Positions 15,934 to 24,163 of a DNA stretch of 64,000 nucleotides are shown here, piece by piece. Source of the stretch: Pararhizobium_B sp963760965 (GTDB lineage Bacteria; Pseudomonadota; Alphaproteobacteria; Rhizobiales; Rhizobiaceae). A program made the position numbers and the translations under genes. Numbering within the stretch: the first letter of the stretch is position 1; each line of letters starts with the position of its first letter. Under the pieces are notes generated by a model. The model saw only the letters and a list, made by a program, of their open reading frames with translations, did no database searches and was not told the origin of the DNA. The DNA is taken from contig CAVXEW010000011.1 of NCBI GenBank assembly GCA_963760965.1, forward strand, positions 55,106 to 119,105, given 5' to 3'.

Positions 15934-16880
15934 CTCATCCACCTTTCCGCCCGCGCGCGCAGCACGAGGTAGAGCACGTTGGCAAGCCCGGTGATGACGA
16001 TCATGCCGAGCGCGAGCGCGGCGCCGAGATTGGGGTTGTGCAGCACGTCGCCCCGGATCTGCGCATAGAGCAGGATCGGCACGATGTTGAGCGACGACCC
16101 GGTCAGCCCGTAGGCCGTTGCGATGGCGCCGAAGGAATTGGCGAAGAGAAGCGCGAGCGTGCCGAGGATGCTCGGCCACAGCACCGGCAGCCCGATATGG
16201 CGCCAGTATTGCCAGGAGCTGGCGCCGAGCGTCTCTGCCGCCTCGCGCCATTCGTTCCTGAGGCCGTCGATCGCCGGCATGACGATCAGGACCATGAGCG
16301 GGATCTGGAAATAGAGATAGGTGATCGTCAGGCCCCAGAAGCTCAGGATGTTGAAGCCGGCGCGGTAGATGTCGAAGTCGAGGAAGGTGCGCAGGAAGAG
16401 CGTCACGAGGCCGAGGCGGCCGAGCGTCGCAAGGAAGGCGAAGGCGAGGGGGATGCCGGCGAAGTTCGAGGCGACGCCGGAGAATGTCAGCGCCGTGGAG
16501 CGGATCCACGACGGCAGGCCGCCGCGGCCGACCGAGAGCGCGAGCAGCAGCCCGAACAGTGCGCCGAGCGCCGCCGACGCCGCGGACACCTTGATGGAAA
16601 TGACGTAGGCGCTGACGATCGTCGGCTGGGTGAGGTCGAGAAAGTTCTGCAGCGTCAGGTGTCCGGCCTTGTCGAAGAAGGCCCCGGCGACGAGTCCGAC
16701 GGTCGGGATGATCAGGAAGACGAGGGCGAAGAACAGAAACGGGGCGACGCCCAGCACCCCGGCCGAGCTGACGGCGGACATCATTCCGCCGAACCAGCCG
16801 GCCTGCGCGGCGGCCGAGCCGGGTTGCCCCGGATCGGTCGCCTGCGCGGTTACCTCGGCTATGTCGCCGTCACTTGACAT
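15930..16880 (-). CDS. ABC importer permease (PotB-like)
   Basis: Permease of about 316 aa: a soluble N-terminal tail of about 45 residues, then six or more predicted helices and the EAA loop WREAAETLGASSWQYWRHIG. The ATG at 16880 overlaps the last codons of the substrate-binding protein gene; a TTG nine bases upstream is an alternative. It pairs with the PotC-like permease that overlaps its 3' end. Confidence 0.9.
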   Translation of the reverse strand: MSSDGDIAEVTAQATDPGQPGSAAAQAGWFGGMMSAVSSAGVLGVAPFLFFALVFLIIPTVGLVAGAFFDKAGHLTLQNFLDLTQPTIVSAYVISIKVSAASAALGALFGLLLALSVGRGGLPSWIRSTALTFSGVASNFAGIPLAFAFLATLGRLGLVTLFLRTFLDFDIYRAGFNILSFWGLTITYLYFQIPLMVLIVMPAIDGLRNEWREAAETLGASSWQYWRHIGLPVLWPSILGTLALLFANSFGAIATAYGLTGSSLNIVPILLYAQIRGDVLHNPNLGAALALGMIVITGLANVLYLVLRARAERWMR

Positions 16881-17970
16881 TGGCACCAACGACGGAGTCC
16901 CACTCGGAGGCGATCGCCTTCGCCGCGGCGCTCTGGTCGTCGAGGCTCGGGAAGACGGCCTTGGCGTAGTTGTCCGCAGGCGGCAGCTTGTCGAGCAGTT
17001 CCTTCGGGATGGAGCCGGCCTTCGACATCGCGTTGAAGCGGATCGGGTGGCAATAGCCCTTCAGCCAGCCGAGCTGCCCTTCGTCCGAATAGAGATACTC
17101 CATCCACAGCTTCGCCGCGTTCGGATGCGGCGCGTACTTGCTGATCGCCTGGACGTAGACGCCGGCGACGACGCCCGTCTTCGGCACGACGATGTCCATC
17201 GGGGGATTGCCCTTCAGGTTGTCGCGGTCGGCGAGCGCCAGGTAGTCCCAGCGAACGATGATCGGCGTGGTGCCCTGGGCGAGCGTGGCCGACTTGCCGG
17301 TGACCGGCACGAAGTTGCCCTCCTTGTTGAGCTTCGCATAGAAATCCATGCCGTCCTTGGCGATCTGCCCGCCGTCCTTGCCGCCCTTTGAAAGCCCTGC
17401 GGCGTAGACGCCCATGATCGCCTGTGCCGCCGAGCGCGGATCGCCGGCGAGCGCCACGGCGTTGGCGTACTGCTTGTCGAGAAGGTCCGGCCAGTCCTGC
17501 GGGCTGTTCTTGACGAGGTCCTTGTTCACCTCGAAGGCCATCACGCCGTAGTAGTCGCCGTACCAGTAGCCGTCGGAATCCTTGGCGCTGTCCGGGATCT
17601 GGTCCCAGGTCGACACCTTGTAGGGCTGGAGCAGGCCGTCGGCCTTGGCCTTGGGCCCGAAGGAGAGGCCGACGTCGATGACGTCGGGAGCCTGCGGCCC
17701 CTTGTTGTTCTTGTTGGCCTTGATCGCCTCGACCTCGTCGCCCGAGCCGGCGTCCGGGTTGAGCTCGTTGACATTGATGCCGTACTTCTTCTTGAAGCCC
17801 GAGATCAGGTCGCCGTAGCCGCACCAGTCGTGCGGCAGCGCGATGGTCGTCAGCTGGCCCTCGGCCTTGGCGGCCTTCACGAGGTCGTCCATGGAGGCGG
17901 CCGAGGAGATCGCCGTCGTTGCCATCAATCCCGCCGCAGCCACGGCAAGCAGTCGTCCAACATTCATCAT
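16870..17970 (-). CDS. ABC importer periplasmic substrate-binding protein
   Basis: A 366-aa periplasmic binding protein with a Sec signal peptide (VGRLLAVAAAGLMATTAISSA). The mature part looks like the class of binding proteins that serve PotA/FbpC-type importers. The ATG at 17970 follows GGAGAG at good spacing; the longer frame upstream lacks a signal sequence. It opens the four-gene importer 14055-17970, 220 bases downstream of the alcohol dehydrogenase gene. The ligand cannot be read from sequence. Confidence 0.88.
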   Translation of the reverse strand: MMNVGRLLAVAAAGLMATTAISSAASMDDLVKAAKAEGQLTTIALPHDWCGYGDLISGFKKKYGINVNELNPDAGSGDEVEAIKANKNNKGPQAPDVIDVGLSFGPKAKADGLLQPYKVSTWDQIPDSAKDSDGYWYGDYYGVMAFEVNKDLVKNSPQDWPDLLDKQYANAVALAGDPRSAAQAIMGVYAAGLSKGGKDGGQIAKDGMDFYAKLNKEGNFVPVTGKSATLAQGTTPIIVRWDYLALADRDNLKGNPPMDIVVPKTGVVAGVYVQAISKYAPHPNAAKLWMEYLYSDEGQLGWLKGYCHPIRFNAMSKAGSIPKELLDKLPPADNYAKAVFPSLDDQSAAAKAIASEWDSVVGANVK

Positions 17971-18190
17971 CTTCTTCTCTCCGTTTGCTCGACGCCGCCA
18001 GGCGCCTTCGACGCGGGTAGCCATGTCAGGTGACAGCTTGATGAACCCCCGCCCGGGCGCATTCCCTCGACGCGAAATTGAACCTGGTTTCCGGGCCGCC
18101 GGCGATGCGCTCGCCACGATGTCCCGGTCTGCTCCCGTTTTCAGATGGTCCGTCACCTCCTGCCTCTGCCGCCGCCGGTCCGGCGAACCC

Positions 18191-19354
18191 TCATTTTCCG
18201 GAATGGGCCCGCCGGAACAGTTCCCGCGCGGCGTCCACCGTCAGCTCGACCGGGTTGCCGCCGGCCGTCGGATCGACGACGGCCATCTCCGCCATCCGGT
18301 CGAAGCGGGCATCGTCGACGCCGATCTCCCTGATCGTATTCGGAATCTGCAGTTCCTCGCGCAGCCGCATGACATAGCCGAAGAAGCCGTCGAACCCGCC
18401 GCCGATCCCGAGGAACGCGGCGAGCCGCACCATCTTGTCCTCGATCGCCGGGCGGTTGAACTCCAGGACGTAGGGCATGAAGACCGCGTTCGTGAGGCCG
18501 TGGTGCGTGTGGTAGAGCGCTCCCGTCGGATGGGAAAGCGCATGGATCGCGCCGAGTCCCTTCTGGAAGGCGACCGCCCCCATCGCCGCGGCCGAGAGCA
18601 TCTGCGCGCGTGCCTCCAGGTCGCTGCCGTCCCTGAACGCGCGTGGCAGGTACTCCTTCACGAGCCGCATACCCTCGAGCGCGATGCCCTCCGACATGGG
18701 ATGGTAGGACGGAGCGCAGAACGCCTCGAGGCAGTGCGCGAGCGCGTCCATGCCGGTGCCCGCGGTGATCTTCGGGGGCAGCCCCGCCGTCAGTTCCGCG
18801 TCGCAGATGACGATCGAGGGCAGCATCTTCGGGTGGAAGATGACCTTCTTGGTCTGCGTCTCCTCATTGGTTATGACGCCGGCCCGGCCGACCTCGGACC
18901 CCGTTCCGGCCGTGGTCGGCACCGCGACGATCGGCGCGATGCCGGCGGGGTCCGCCCGGGTCCACCAGTCCCCGATGTCTTCGAAGTCCCAGACCGGCCG
19001 TGTCTGTCCCTTCATGAAGGCGATCACCTTGCCGGCGTCGAGCCCGGAACCGCCGCCGAAGGCGATGACGCCGTCGTGGCCGCCGTCGCGCATCACCTTC
19101 AGGCCCGCTTCCACGTTGCCGGCAGTCGGGTTTGCCTGGATGTCGGAGAACACGGCGCAGGAAATCCCCGCGTCCCTGACGATCGCCACGGCGCGCTCCG
19201 TCATCGGCAACGCGGCGATGCCGGGGTCGGTGACGAGCAGGGGGTTCTCCATGCCGGTCGCCCGGCATGCATCGCCGAGCTCGGCGATGCGGCCCTCGCC
19301 GAAGCGGATTGCGGTCGGATAGCTCCAGTTGGCTACGAGGCTCATTCTGATCAT
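18191..19354 (-). CDS. Iron-containing alcohol dehydrogenase
   Basis: A 387-aa group III (iron-type) alcohol dehydrogenase that oxidises an alcohol with NAD(P)+. Nucleotide-binding GGGSGLDAGK is at about residues 100-110. The metal ligands are suggested by GTGMDALAHCLEAF, HALSHPTGALYHTHHG and the preceding Asp. The ATG overlaps the aldehyde dehydrogenase stop (ATGA); an internal ATG three codons later is an alternative. Tight coupling with the aldehyde dehydrogenase implies consecutive oxidation alcohol to aldehyde to acid. In context I propose a gamma-glutamylated amino alcohol as substrate (inference). Confidence 0.9.
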   Translation of the reverse strand: MIRMSLVANWSYPTAIRFGEGRIAELGDACRATGMENPLLVTDPGIAALPMTERAVAIVRDAGISCAVFSDIQANPTAGNVEAGLKVMRDGGHDGVIAFGGGSGLDAGKVIAFMKGQTRPVWDFEDIGDWWTRADPAGIAPIVAVPTTAGTGSEVGRAGVITNEETQTKKVIFHPKMLPSIVICDAELTAGLPPKITAGTGMDALAHCLEAFCAPSYHPMSEGIALEGMRLVKEYLPRAFRDGSDLEARAQMLSAAAMGAVAFQKGLGAIHALSHPTGALYHTHHGLTNAVFMPYVLEFNRPAIEDKMVRLAAFLGIGGGFDGFFGYVMRLREELQIPNTIREIGVDDARFDRMAEMAVVDPTAGGNPVELTVDAARELFRRAHSGK

Positions 19355-20733
19355 GCCTTCTTGAGATGGTAGGATTTGGCGCGGGTGACGCTGAGATACC
19401 CGAGCGCGGAAAGCGATGCCCCGCGGCCGGTGTCCTTGCAGCCCGTCCAGCACAGCGCCGGGTCGAGATAGTCGCAGCGGTTCATGAAGACGGTGCCGGT
19501 CTCGATCTCGCGGCCGATGGCGGCGGCGGCCGCCGCGTCCCTCGTCCAGAGCGAGGCCGTGAGGCCGAACTGGGTGTCGTTCATCAGCCGGATCGCCTCC
19601 TCGTCGCCGGAGACCTTCATGATGCCGACGACCGGCCCGAAGGATTCGTCGCGCATCACCCGCATCGAGTGGTCGACGTCGACGAGCAGCTGCGGCGCGA
19701 GGTAGGTCGTGTCGCCCGTGTCGGCGGGAAAAAGCTTCGGATCGACCAGCGCCGTGGCACCGGAGGAGATGGCCTCCTGCGTCTGCCGGCGCACCTCCGA
19801 GGCGAACCGGATGTTCGCCATCGGCCCGATCGTCGTCCCGGGGTCGAGCGGGTCGCCGAGCTTGTAGCCTTCGACCAGTTCCTTCGCTTTCTCCACGAAG
19901 CCCTGGAAAAGACTCTCGTGAACGTAGATGCGCTCTATGCCGCAGCAGCACTGGCCGGAGTTGAACATGGCACCGTCGATGAGCCCGGCGACCGCCGCGT
20001 CGAGATCGGCATCCGCGCGCACGTAGCCCGGATCCTTGCCGCCGAGCTCCAGGCCCAGCCCGGTGAAGGTGCCGGCCGCGGCGCGCTCGATCGCCTTCCC
20101 GCCGCCGACCGAGCCGGTGAAGTTGATGAAGTCGAACGAGCGGATGGCGATCAGGTTCTCCGCCTGGTCGTGCGAAAGACGGAGATTGCTGAAGAGGCCT
20201 TCCGGCAGGCCCGCCTTCTCGAAGGCGGCTGCGAAGCGCTCCCCGGCGAGGATGGTCTGGGTCGCATGCTTGAGCATCACGGCGTTGCCGGCCGCGAGCG
20301 CCGGCACGATGGAATTGACAGCCGTCAGGAACGGATAGTTCCACGGCGCCACGACGAGGACGACGCCGACGGGCTCGCGCGTCAGGTACCGGTGGAACCG
20401 GTCGGAATCCTCGATGACCGTCGGCGCCAGCTCGCGTCCGGCGATCGACAGCATGTAGTCCGATCGCTCCCGCACGCCGCCGATCTCGCCGCCGTAGCGC
20501 ACCGGCCGCCCCATCTGCCGGGCGAGCTCGACGACGATGTCGTCGTTCATCGCCGCAAGTTCCTCGATGCCCCTGGCGACGAGGGAGACGCGTTCGGCGA
20601 CCGGCCGGCGCGCCCAGTCCCTCTGGGCGGCGCGGGCCTTGTCGAGCATCGCTTCGAGCGCGGCCGGGGTGTCGGTTTCCCTCTCGGCGAATACGGAACC
20701 GTCGACGGGTGAGATGCAGGTGAGTGTCGGCAT
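19351..20733 (-). CDS. NAD(P)-dependent aldehyde dehydrogenase
   Basis: A 460-aa aldehyde dehydrogenase superfamily member. The Rossmann region has VVAPWNYPFLTAVNSIVPAL. The general base glutamate is in GLELGGKDPGYV. The catalytic cysteine lies in MFNSGQCCCGIERIYV, with three adjacent cysteines, unusual but seen in the superfamily. The ATG at 20733 is chosen; the upstream extension is low-complexity. It lies 37 bases after the glutamine-synthetase-like gene and overlaps the alcohol dehydrogenase. It would oxidise the aldehyde made by that enzyme. Confidence 0.92.
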   Translation of the reverse strand: MPTLTCISPVDGSVFAERETDTPAALEAMLDKARAAQRDWARRPVAERVSLVARGIEELAAMNDDIVVELARQMGRPVRYGGEIGGVRERSDYMLSIAGRELAPTVIEDSDRFHRYLTREPVGVVLVVAPWNYPFLTAVNSIVPALAAGNAVMLKHATQTILAGERFAAAFEKAGLPEGLFSNLRLSHDQAENLIAIRSFDFINFTGSVGGGKAIERAAAGTFTGLGLELGGKDPGYVRADADLDAAVAGLIDGAMFNSGQCCCGIERIYVHESLFQGFVEKAKELVEGYKLGDPLDPGTTIGPMANIRFASEVRRQTQEAISSGATALVDPKLFPADTGDTTYLAPQLLVDVDHSMRVMRDESFGPVVGIMKVSGDEEAIRLMNDTQFGLTASLWTRDAAAAAAIGREIETGTVFMNRCDYLDPALCWTGCKDTGRGASLSALGYLSVTRAKSYHLKKA

Positions 20734-20770
20734 TGGGCTGGCCTGTCCTGTTTGTCCGGGTCGCATGCGC

Positions 20771-22138
20771 TCAGGCTCGTTCGAAGCCACGGGCGATTTC
20801 CCAGTCGGTGACGCGGCGATCATACTCGAACTGTTCCCATTCGGCTGCATGCACGTAATGGTCGACGACGTCCCCGCCGAATGCTGCGCGCAGCATTTCC
20901 GAATCGTTCAGCAGCGCCGACGCCGCGCGCAGCGTCTTCGGGATCTCGCGAACCTTCTCCGCATGATAGGCGTCGCCGCTGAATTCGTCCTCGAGGTCGA
21001 GCTTGCGCTCGATGCCGTCGATGCCGGCCGCGATCATCGCCGCGAAGGCGAGATAGGGATTGAGGTCGGCCCCGCCGATGCGGCACTCGATGCGCACCGC
21101 CTTCGTGTCCTCCCCGCAGATGCGGAAGCCGGCCGTGCGGTTGTCCTTGCTCCAGACCGCCTTGGTCGGGGCGAAGGTGCCAGCCTGGAAGCGCTTGTAG
21201 GAATTGATGTAGGGGGCGAGGAAGCAGGTGATCTCGCCGGCATGGGCCAGCAGGCCCGCCATGTAGTGGCGCATCGTCTGCGACATGCCGTAGGGCGCCT
21301 TCGGGTCGTGGAAGGCCGGCTTTCCGTCGAGCGTCCTCAGCGACTGGTGGACGTGGGAGGAACTGCCGGCGGCCACGTAGTCCCACTTGGCCATGAAGGT
21401 GACGGCCTTGCCCCTCGACCAGGCGATCTCCTTGGTGCCGTTCTTGACCAGCGAATGGTTGTCGGCGCATTCCAGCGCGCCGGCATAGAGGACGTTGATC
21501 TCCTCCTGGCCGGCGGAGGCCTCGCCCTTGCTGCACTCGACGGGAACGCCGGCCCCGTAGAGCCCGTTGCGGACGGCCCGCATCACGTCCTCTTCCTTGG
21601 TCGTCTGGAAGATGTGGTAGTCCTCGTTGTAGGCGCTGGCGAGCCTCATGCCGCGGTAGCCGGCGTCCCGCGCCGCCTCGAAGCTCTGGTCGAAGAGGAA
21701 GAACTCGAGCTCCGATCCCATCATGGCCGCGAGTCCCATCTCCTTCAGCCGCCCGACCTGCCGCTTCAGCACGGCGCGCGGGGAGTGCGGGACTTCCGCG
21801 CCGGTGTGGTGGTCGAGCACGTCGCAGAGCACCAGCGCGGTCCCGTCCAGCCAGGGAATCCGCCGCAGCGTCGCCATGTCGGGCTTCATCGTGTAGTCGC
21901 CGTAGCCGGCCGCCCAGCTGGTCGACCGGTAGCCGGGCACGGTTTCCATCTCCATGTCGGTCGCCACGATGTAGTTGCAGCTGTGCGTCTCCTCGTGGGC
22001 GCTGTCGACGAAATGGCGCGCATGGAAGCGCTTGCCCATCAGCCGTCCCTGCATGTCCACCTGGCAGGCGAGGACGGTGTCGATATCGCCGGACTGGACG
22101 TTCTGCTTCAGCTGTTCGAAAGTCAGGTTGCCGGGCAT
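20771..22138 (-). CDS. Glutamine-synthetase-family ligase (gamma-glutamylamide synthetase-like)
   Basis: A 455-aa member of the type I glutamine synthetase superfamily. The catalytic domain shows GSELEFFLFD, the ATP/metal region AAGSSSHVHQSL, and NRTAGFRICG plus ECRIGGADLNPYLAFAAMIA near the C-terminus. Divergent members such as PuuA, IpuC and GlnA4-type enzymes ligate glutamate to amines instead of ammonia. The linkage to alcohol and aldehyde dehydrogenases and an N-formylglutamate amidohydrolase-family hydrolase points to that role. The ATG at 22138 (MPGNLTF) matches the family start. The amine substrate is not determined by sequence. Confidence 0.9.
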   Translation of the reverse strand: MPGNLTFEQLKQNVQSGDIDTVLACQVDMQGRLMGKRFHARHFVDSAHEETHSCNYIVATDMEMETVPGYRSTSWAAGYGDYTMKPDMATLRRIPWLDGTALVLCDVLDHHTGAEVPHSPRAVLKRQVGRLKEMGLAAMMGSELEFFLFDQSFEAARDAGYRGMRLASAYNEDYHIFQTTKEEDVMRAVRNGLYGAGVPVECSKGEASAGQEEINVLYAGALECADNHSLVKNGTKEIAWSRGKAVTFMAKWDYVAAGSSSHVHQSLRTLDGKPAFHDPKAPYGMSQTMRHYMAGLLAHAGEITCFLAPYINSYKRFQAGTFAPTKAVWSKDNRTAGFRICGEDTKAVRIECRIGGADLNPYLAFAAMIAAGIDGIERKLDLEDEFSGDAYHAEKVREIPKTLRAASALLNDSEMLRAAFGGDVVDHYVHAAEWEQFEYDRRVTDWEIARGFERA

Positions 22139-22301
22139 TCGGGGCCTCTGTTCGCTGTGTTGATCGGATGGGGCGCGCGGCGGCACGGGACGCCGCTGCC
22201 GAAAGGCTCGCGGGAGCCCGGGCTCGGGAGGGGGTGCGGTCCCGGCGGTTCTCGCGAGGTGCTCCGGCGCTTTGCCATGTTCCCCTCCATTCAGCTGCGC
22301 C

Positions 22302-23108
22302 TCATGCGGTGCGGGAGCCGGGTTGCGGCATCTGCCTTGCGTCGTCGCCTGCCGCCTCCCGCAACAGGTCCGACAGGCGCCGGGCCCAGGCTTCCTGGCC
22401 GGCGCCATCCGTGACGAGATCGTTGGCGATCTCGAACATGACATTCATCAATCCGCGCGGCACCGCGTGAAGGCGCAGCGTGTGGGTCACGCCGTCGCCG
22501 GCGCCATAGGGTTCGTTCCGCCGGACGGCGCAGTCCTCCCAGGATTCGCAGGCGGAAAGAAGCCGGTCCGACAGCCGCGTATCGCGATCCTCGAGGATGC
22601 CGAAATCGACGTCGCGGCGCTTTCCGCAGTAGACGCGGGTGAAGCTGTGCACCGTGACGAGGACGGGCGAAAGCCCGCGTGCGACATGGCTCTCGATCGT
22701 CTCGGCGACGGCGGCGTGGAACGGCCGGTAGATCTCCTCCGTGCGGGCCGCGCGCTCCGCCGCGCCGAGGCCTGCATTGGCGGCGATCTCGAAGACCTCG
22801 CTGCGAACCGGCATGGCGTCGGGGGCTTCCGGCGGCCGGTTGCAGTCGTAGACGAGGCGGGAGAAGCGCTGGCGCACGAGTGGCGCGTCGAGATGCGCCG
22901 ACATCCGCCGCGCCGTCTCCAGCGCCCCGATGTCGTAGGCTGCATGGCTCGCCAGCACCTCGGCGTCGAGGCCGAGGCCGCCGAGCCTGGCGGGAATCGC
23001 GTTCGAGGCGTGTTCGCAGACGAGGACGACGGGCGAGGAGCCGCGTGCGTTCTCCACCGCGAAGGCGGGGCCGTCCGACGTCGTCAGAAGCCTTTCCTCA
23101 AGCGCCAA
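22302..23108 (-). CDS. N-formylglutamate amidohydrolase-family hydrolase
   Basis: A 268-aa zinc amidohydrolase of the N-formylglutamate deformylase/HutG2-like family. CEHASNAIP near residues 31-39 and VTVHSFTRVYCG near 150-161 carry the probable metal and catalytic residues. It starts with TTG at 23108, with a weak ribosome binding site. It is the first gene of the leftward catabolic set and is divergent from the RpiR regulator. In a gamma-glutamyl pathway it could free glutamate from the oxidised product, a role played by PuuD in putrescine breakdown; this is inference. Confidence 0.87.
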   Translation of the reverse strand: MALEERLLTTSDGPAFAVENARGSSPVVLVCEHASNAIPARLGGLGLDAEVLASHAAYDIGALETARRMSAHLDAPLVRQRFSRLVYDCNRPPEAPDAMPVRSEVFEIAANAGLGAAERAARTEEIYRPFHAAVAETIESHVARGLSPVLVTVHSFTRVYCGKRRDVDFGILEDRDTRLSDRLLSACESWEDCAVRRNEPYGAGDGVTHTLRLHAVPRGLMNVMFEIANDLVTDGAGQEAWARRLSDLLREAAGDDARQMPQPGSRTA

Positions 23109-23257
23109 GCCACTGCCCTCGCAACGTTCCGAAGCATGAGCCCCTCATGCCGGGGGTGATCCCGAATTGCGTTTACGTTTGTAACGAAAATTCCATTCGG
23201 AGTTGACACTGTCAATCTTGGAGCGATTATTTCAGAAAGTCCAGTGAGGTCACGGCC
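23109..23257. promoter_or_regulatory. Divergent regulatory region with two small inverted repeats
   Basis: The 149 bases between the hydrolase gene and the RpiR gene contain TTGACA-C-TGTCAA (23203-23215), a perfect 6-bp inverted repeat, and TTAC-N4-GTAA (23173-23184). These are candidate operator sites for the adjacent RpiR regulator. The assignment is by position only. Confidence 0.45.
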
Positions 23258-24085
23258 ATGCGTGTGGAGGAGCGGGCGCGATCCGCCTTTGCGGATATGA
23301 CCGCCGCGGAGAAGAAGACGGCCCGCGCCCTGATCGGCCACTATCCGAGTGCCGGCCTGGCGCCTGTCGCCGAGTTCGCCAGGATCGCGGGCACCAGCGC
23401 CCCGACCGTGCTGCGCTTCGTCGCGCGCCTGGGCTTTTCCGGCTATCCCGACTTCCAGCGCGCGCTTCGCGACGAGATTCGCGAGGGGCGCCTCTCGCCG
23501 CTCGAGAAGTCGGATCCGGCGGCCGTTGCGGGAACGTCGGATGCGAGCGGCCTGCGCGTGGTTCTCTCCGGCGTGCAGGCCAATCTGGAGCGGACGGTCC
23601 GGGAAATGCCCGAGGCCGATTTCGACGCCGCCTGCGAGCTGATCGGCGACAGCCGCAGGCAGTGCTATTTCCTGGGGGGCCGCTTCACCGATTTCGTCGC
23701 CGGCTACGCGGCCACGCACCTGCGGATCGTGCGCCCCGGCGTGCGCCGCTTCCACGGGCAGGTGTCGACCTGGAAGGACCAGATCCTCGACGTGCGCGCG
23801 GGCGACGTCGCGGTGATCTTCGACATCCGCCGCTATCAGGAAGACCTTTTCGACGTGGCCTCCCGGCTCAACGAGCGCAAGGCGCGCATCGTGCTCGTCA
23901 CCGACGCCTGGCTCTCGCCGATCGCCCAGTTCGCCCGCGTCGTGCTGCCCTGCCACATCGCCACGGGGCGGCCCTGGGACTCCAGCGCCGCGCTGCTCGC
24001 GGTGACCGAGGCGGTCATCGACCGAATGACCCGCGACAACTGGGAGGAAGCGCGCCGGCGGATGCAGGCGCTGGAGAAGCAGTAG
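23258..24085 (+). CDS. MurR/RpiR family transcriptional regulator
   Basis: A 275-aa regulator: an N-terminal HTH_6 domain (about 1-77, with SAPTVLRFVARLGFSGYPDF as the recognition region) and a C-terminal SIS domain (about 120-250) expected to bind a phosphosugar or related ligand. It is divergent from the gamma-glutamyl catabolic set and probably controls it. The product ends before a strong hairpin shared with the convergent malate dehydrogenase gene. Confidence 0.92.
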   Translation: MRVEERARSAFADMTAAEKKTARALIGHYPSAGLAPVAEFARIAGTSAPTVLRFVARLGFSGYPDFQRALRDEIREGRLSPLEKSDPAAVAGTSDASGLRVVLSGVQANLERTVREMPEADFDAACELIGDSRRQCYFLGGRFTDFVAGYAATHLRIVRPGVRRFHGQVSTWKDQILDVRAGDVAVIFDIRRYQEDLFDVASRLNERKARIVLVTDAWLSPIAQFARVVLPCHIATGRPWDSSAALLAVTEAVIDRMTRDNWEEARRRMQALEKQ

Positions 24086-24110
24086 GCCCCTGGCACGGCC
24101 CCCGGGGGCT

Positions 24111-24140
24111 GCGGAGCCGGCGAGGTCTCGCCGGCTCCGC
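24111..24140. terminator. Long GC hairpin between convergent rpiR-like and mdh genes
   Basis: A perfect 13-bp stem (24111-24123 with 24128-24140, arm GCGGAGCCGGCGA) and a 4-base loop. No T-run follows on either side, so it is probably a bidirectional stop or RNA-stabilising hairpin and not a classical terminator. Confidence 0.6.
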
Positions 24141-24163
24141 CCCATTCGATCCTGGCGCGGCGG

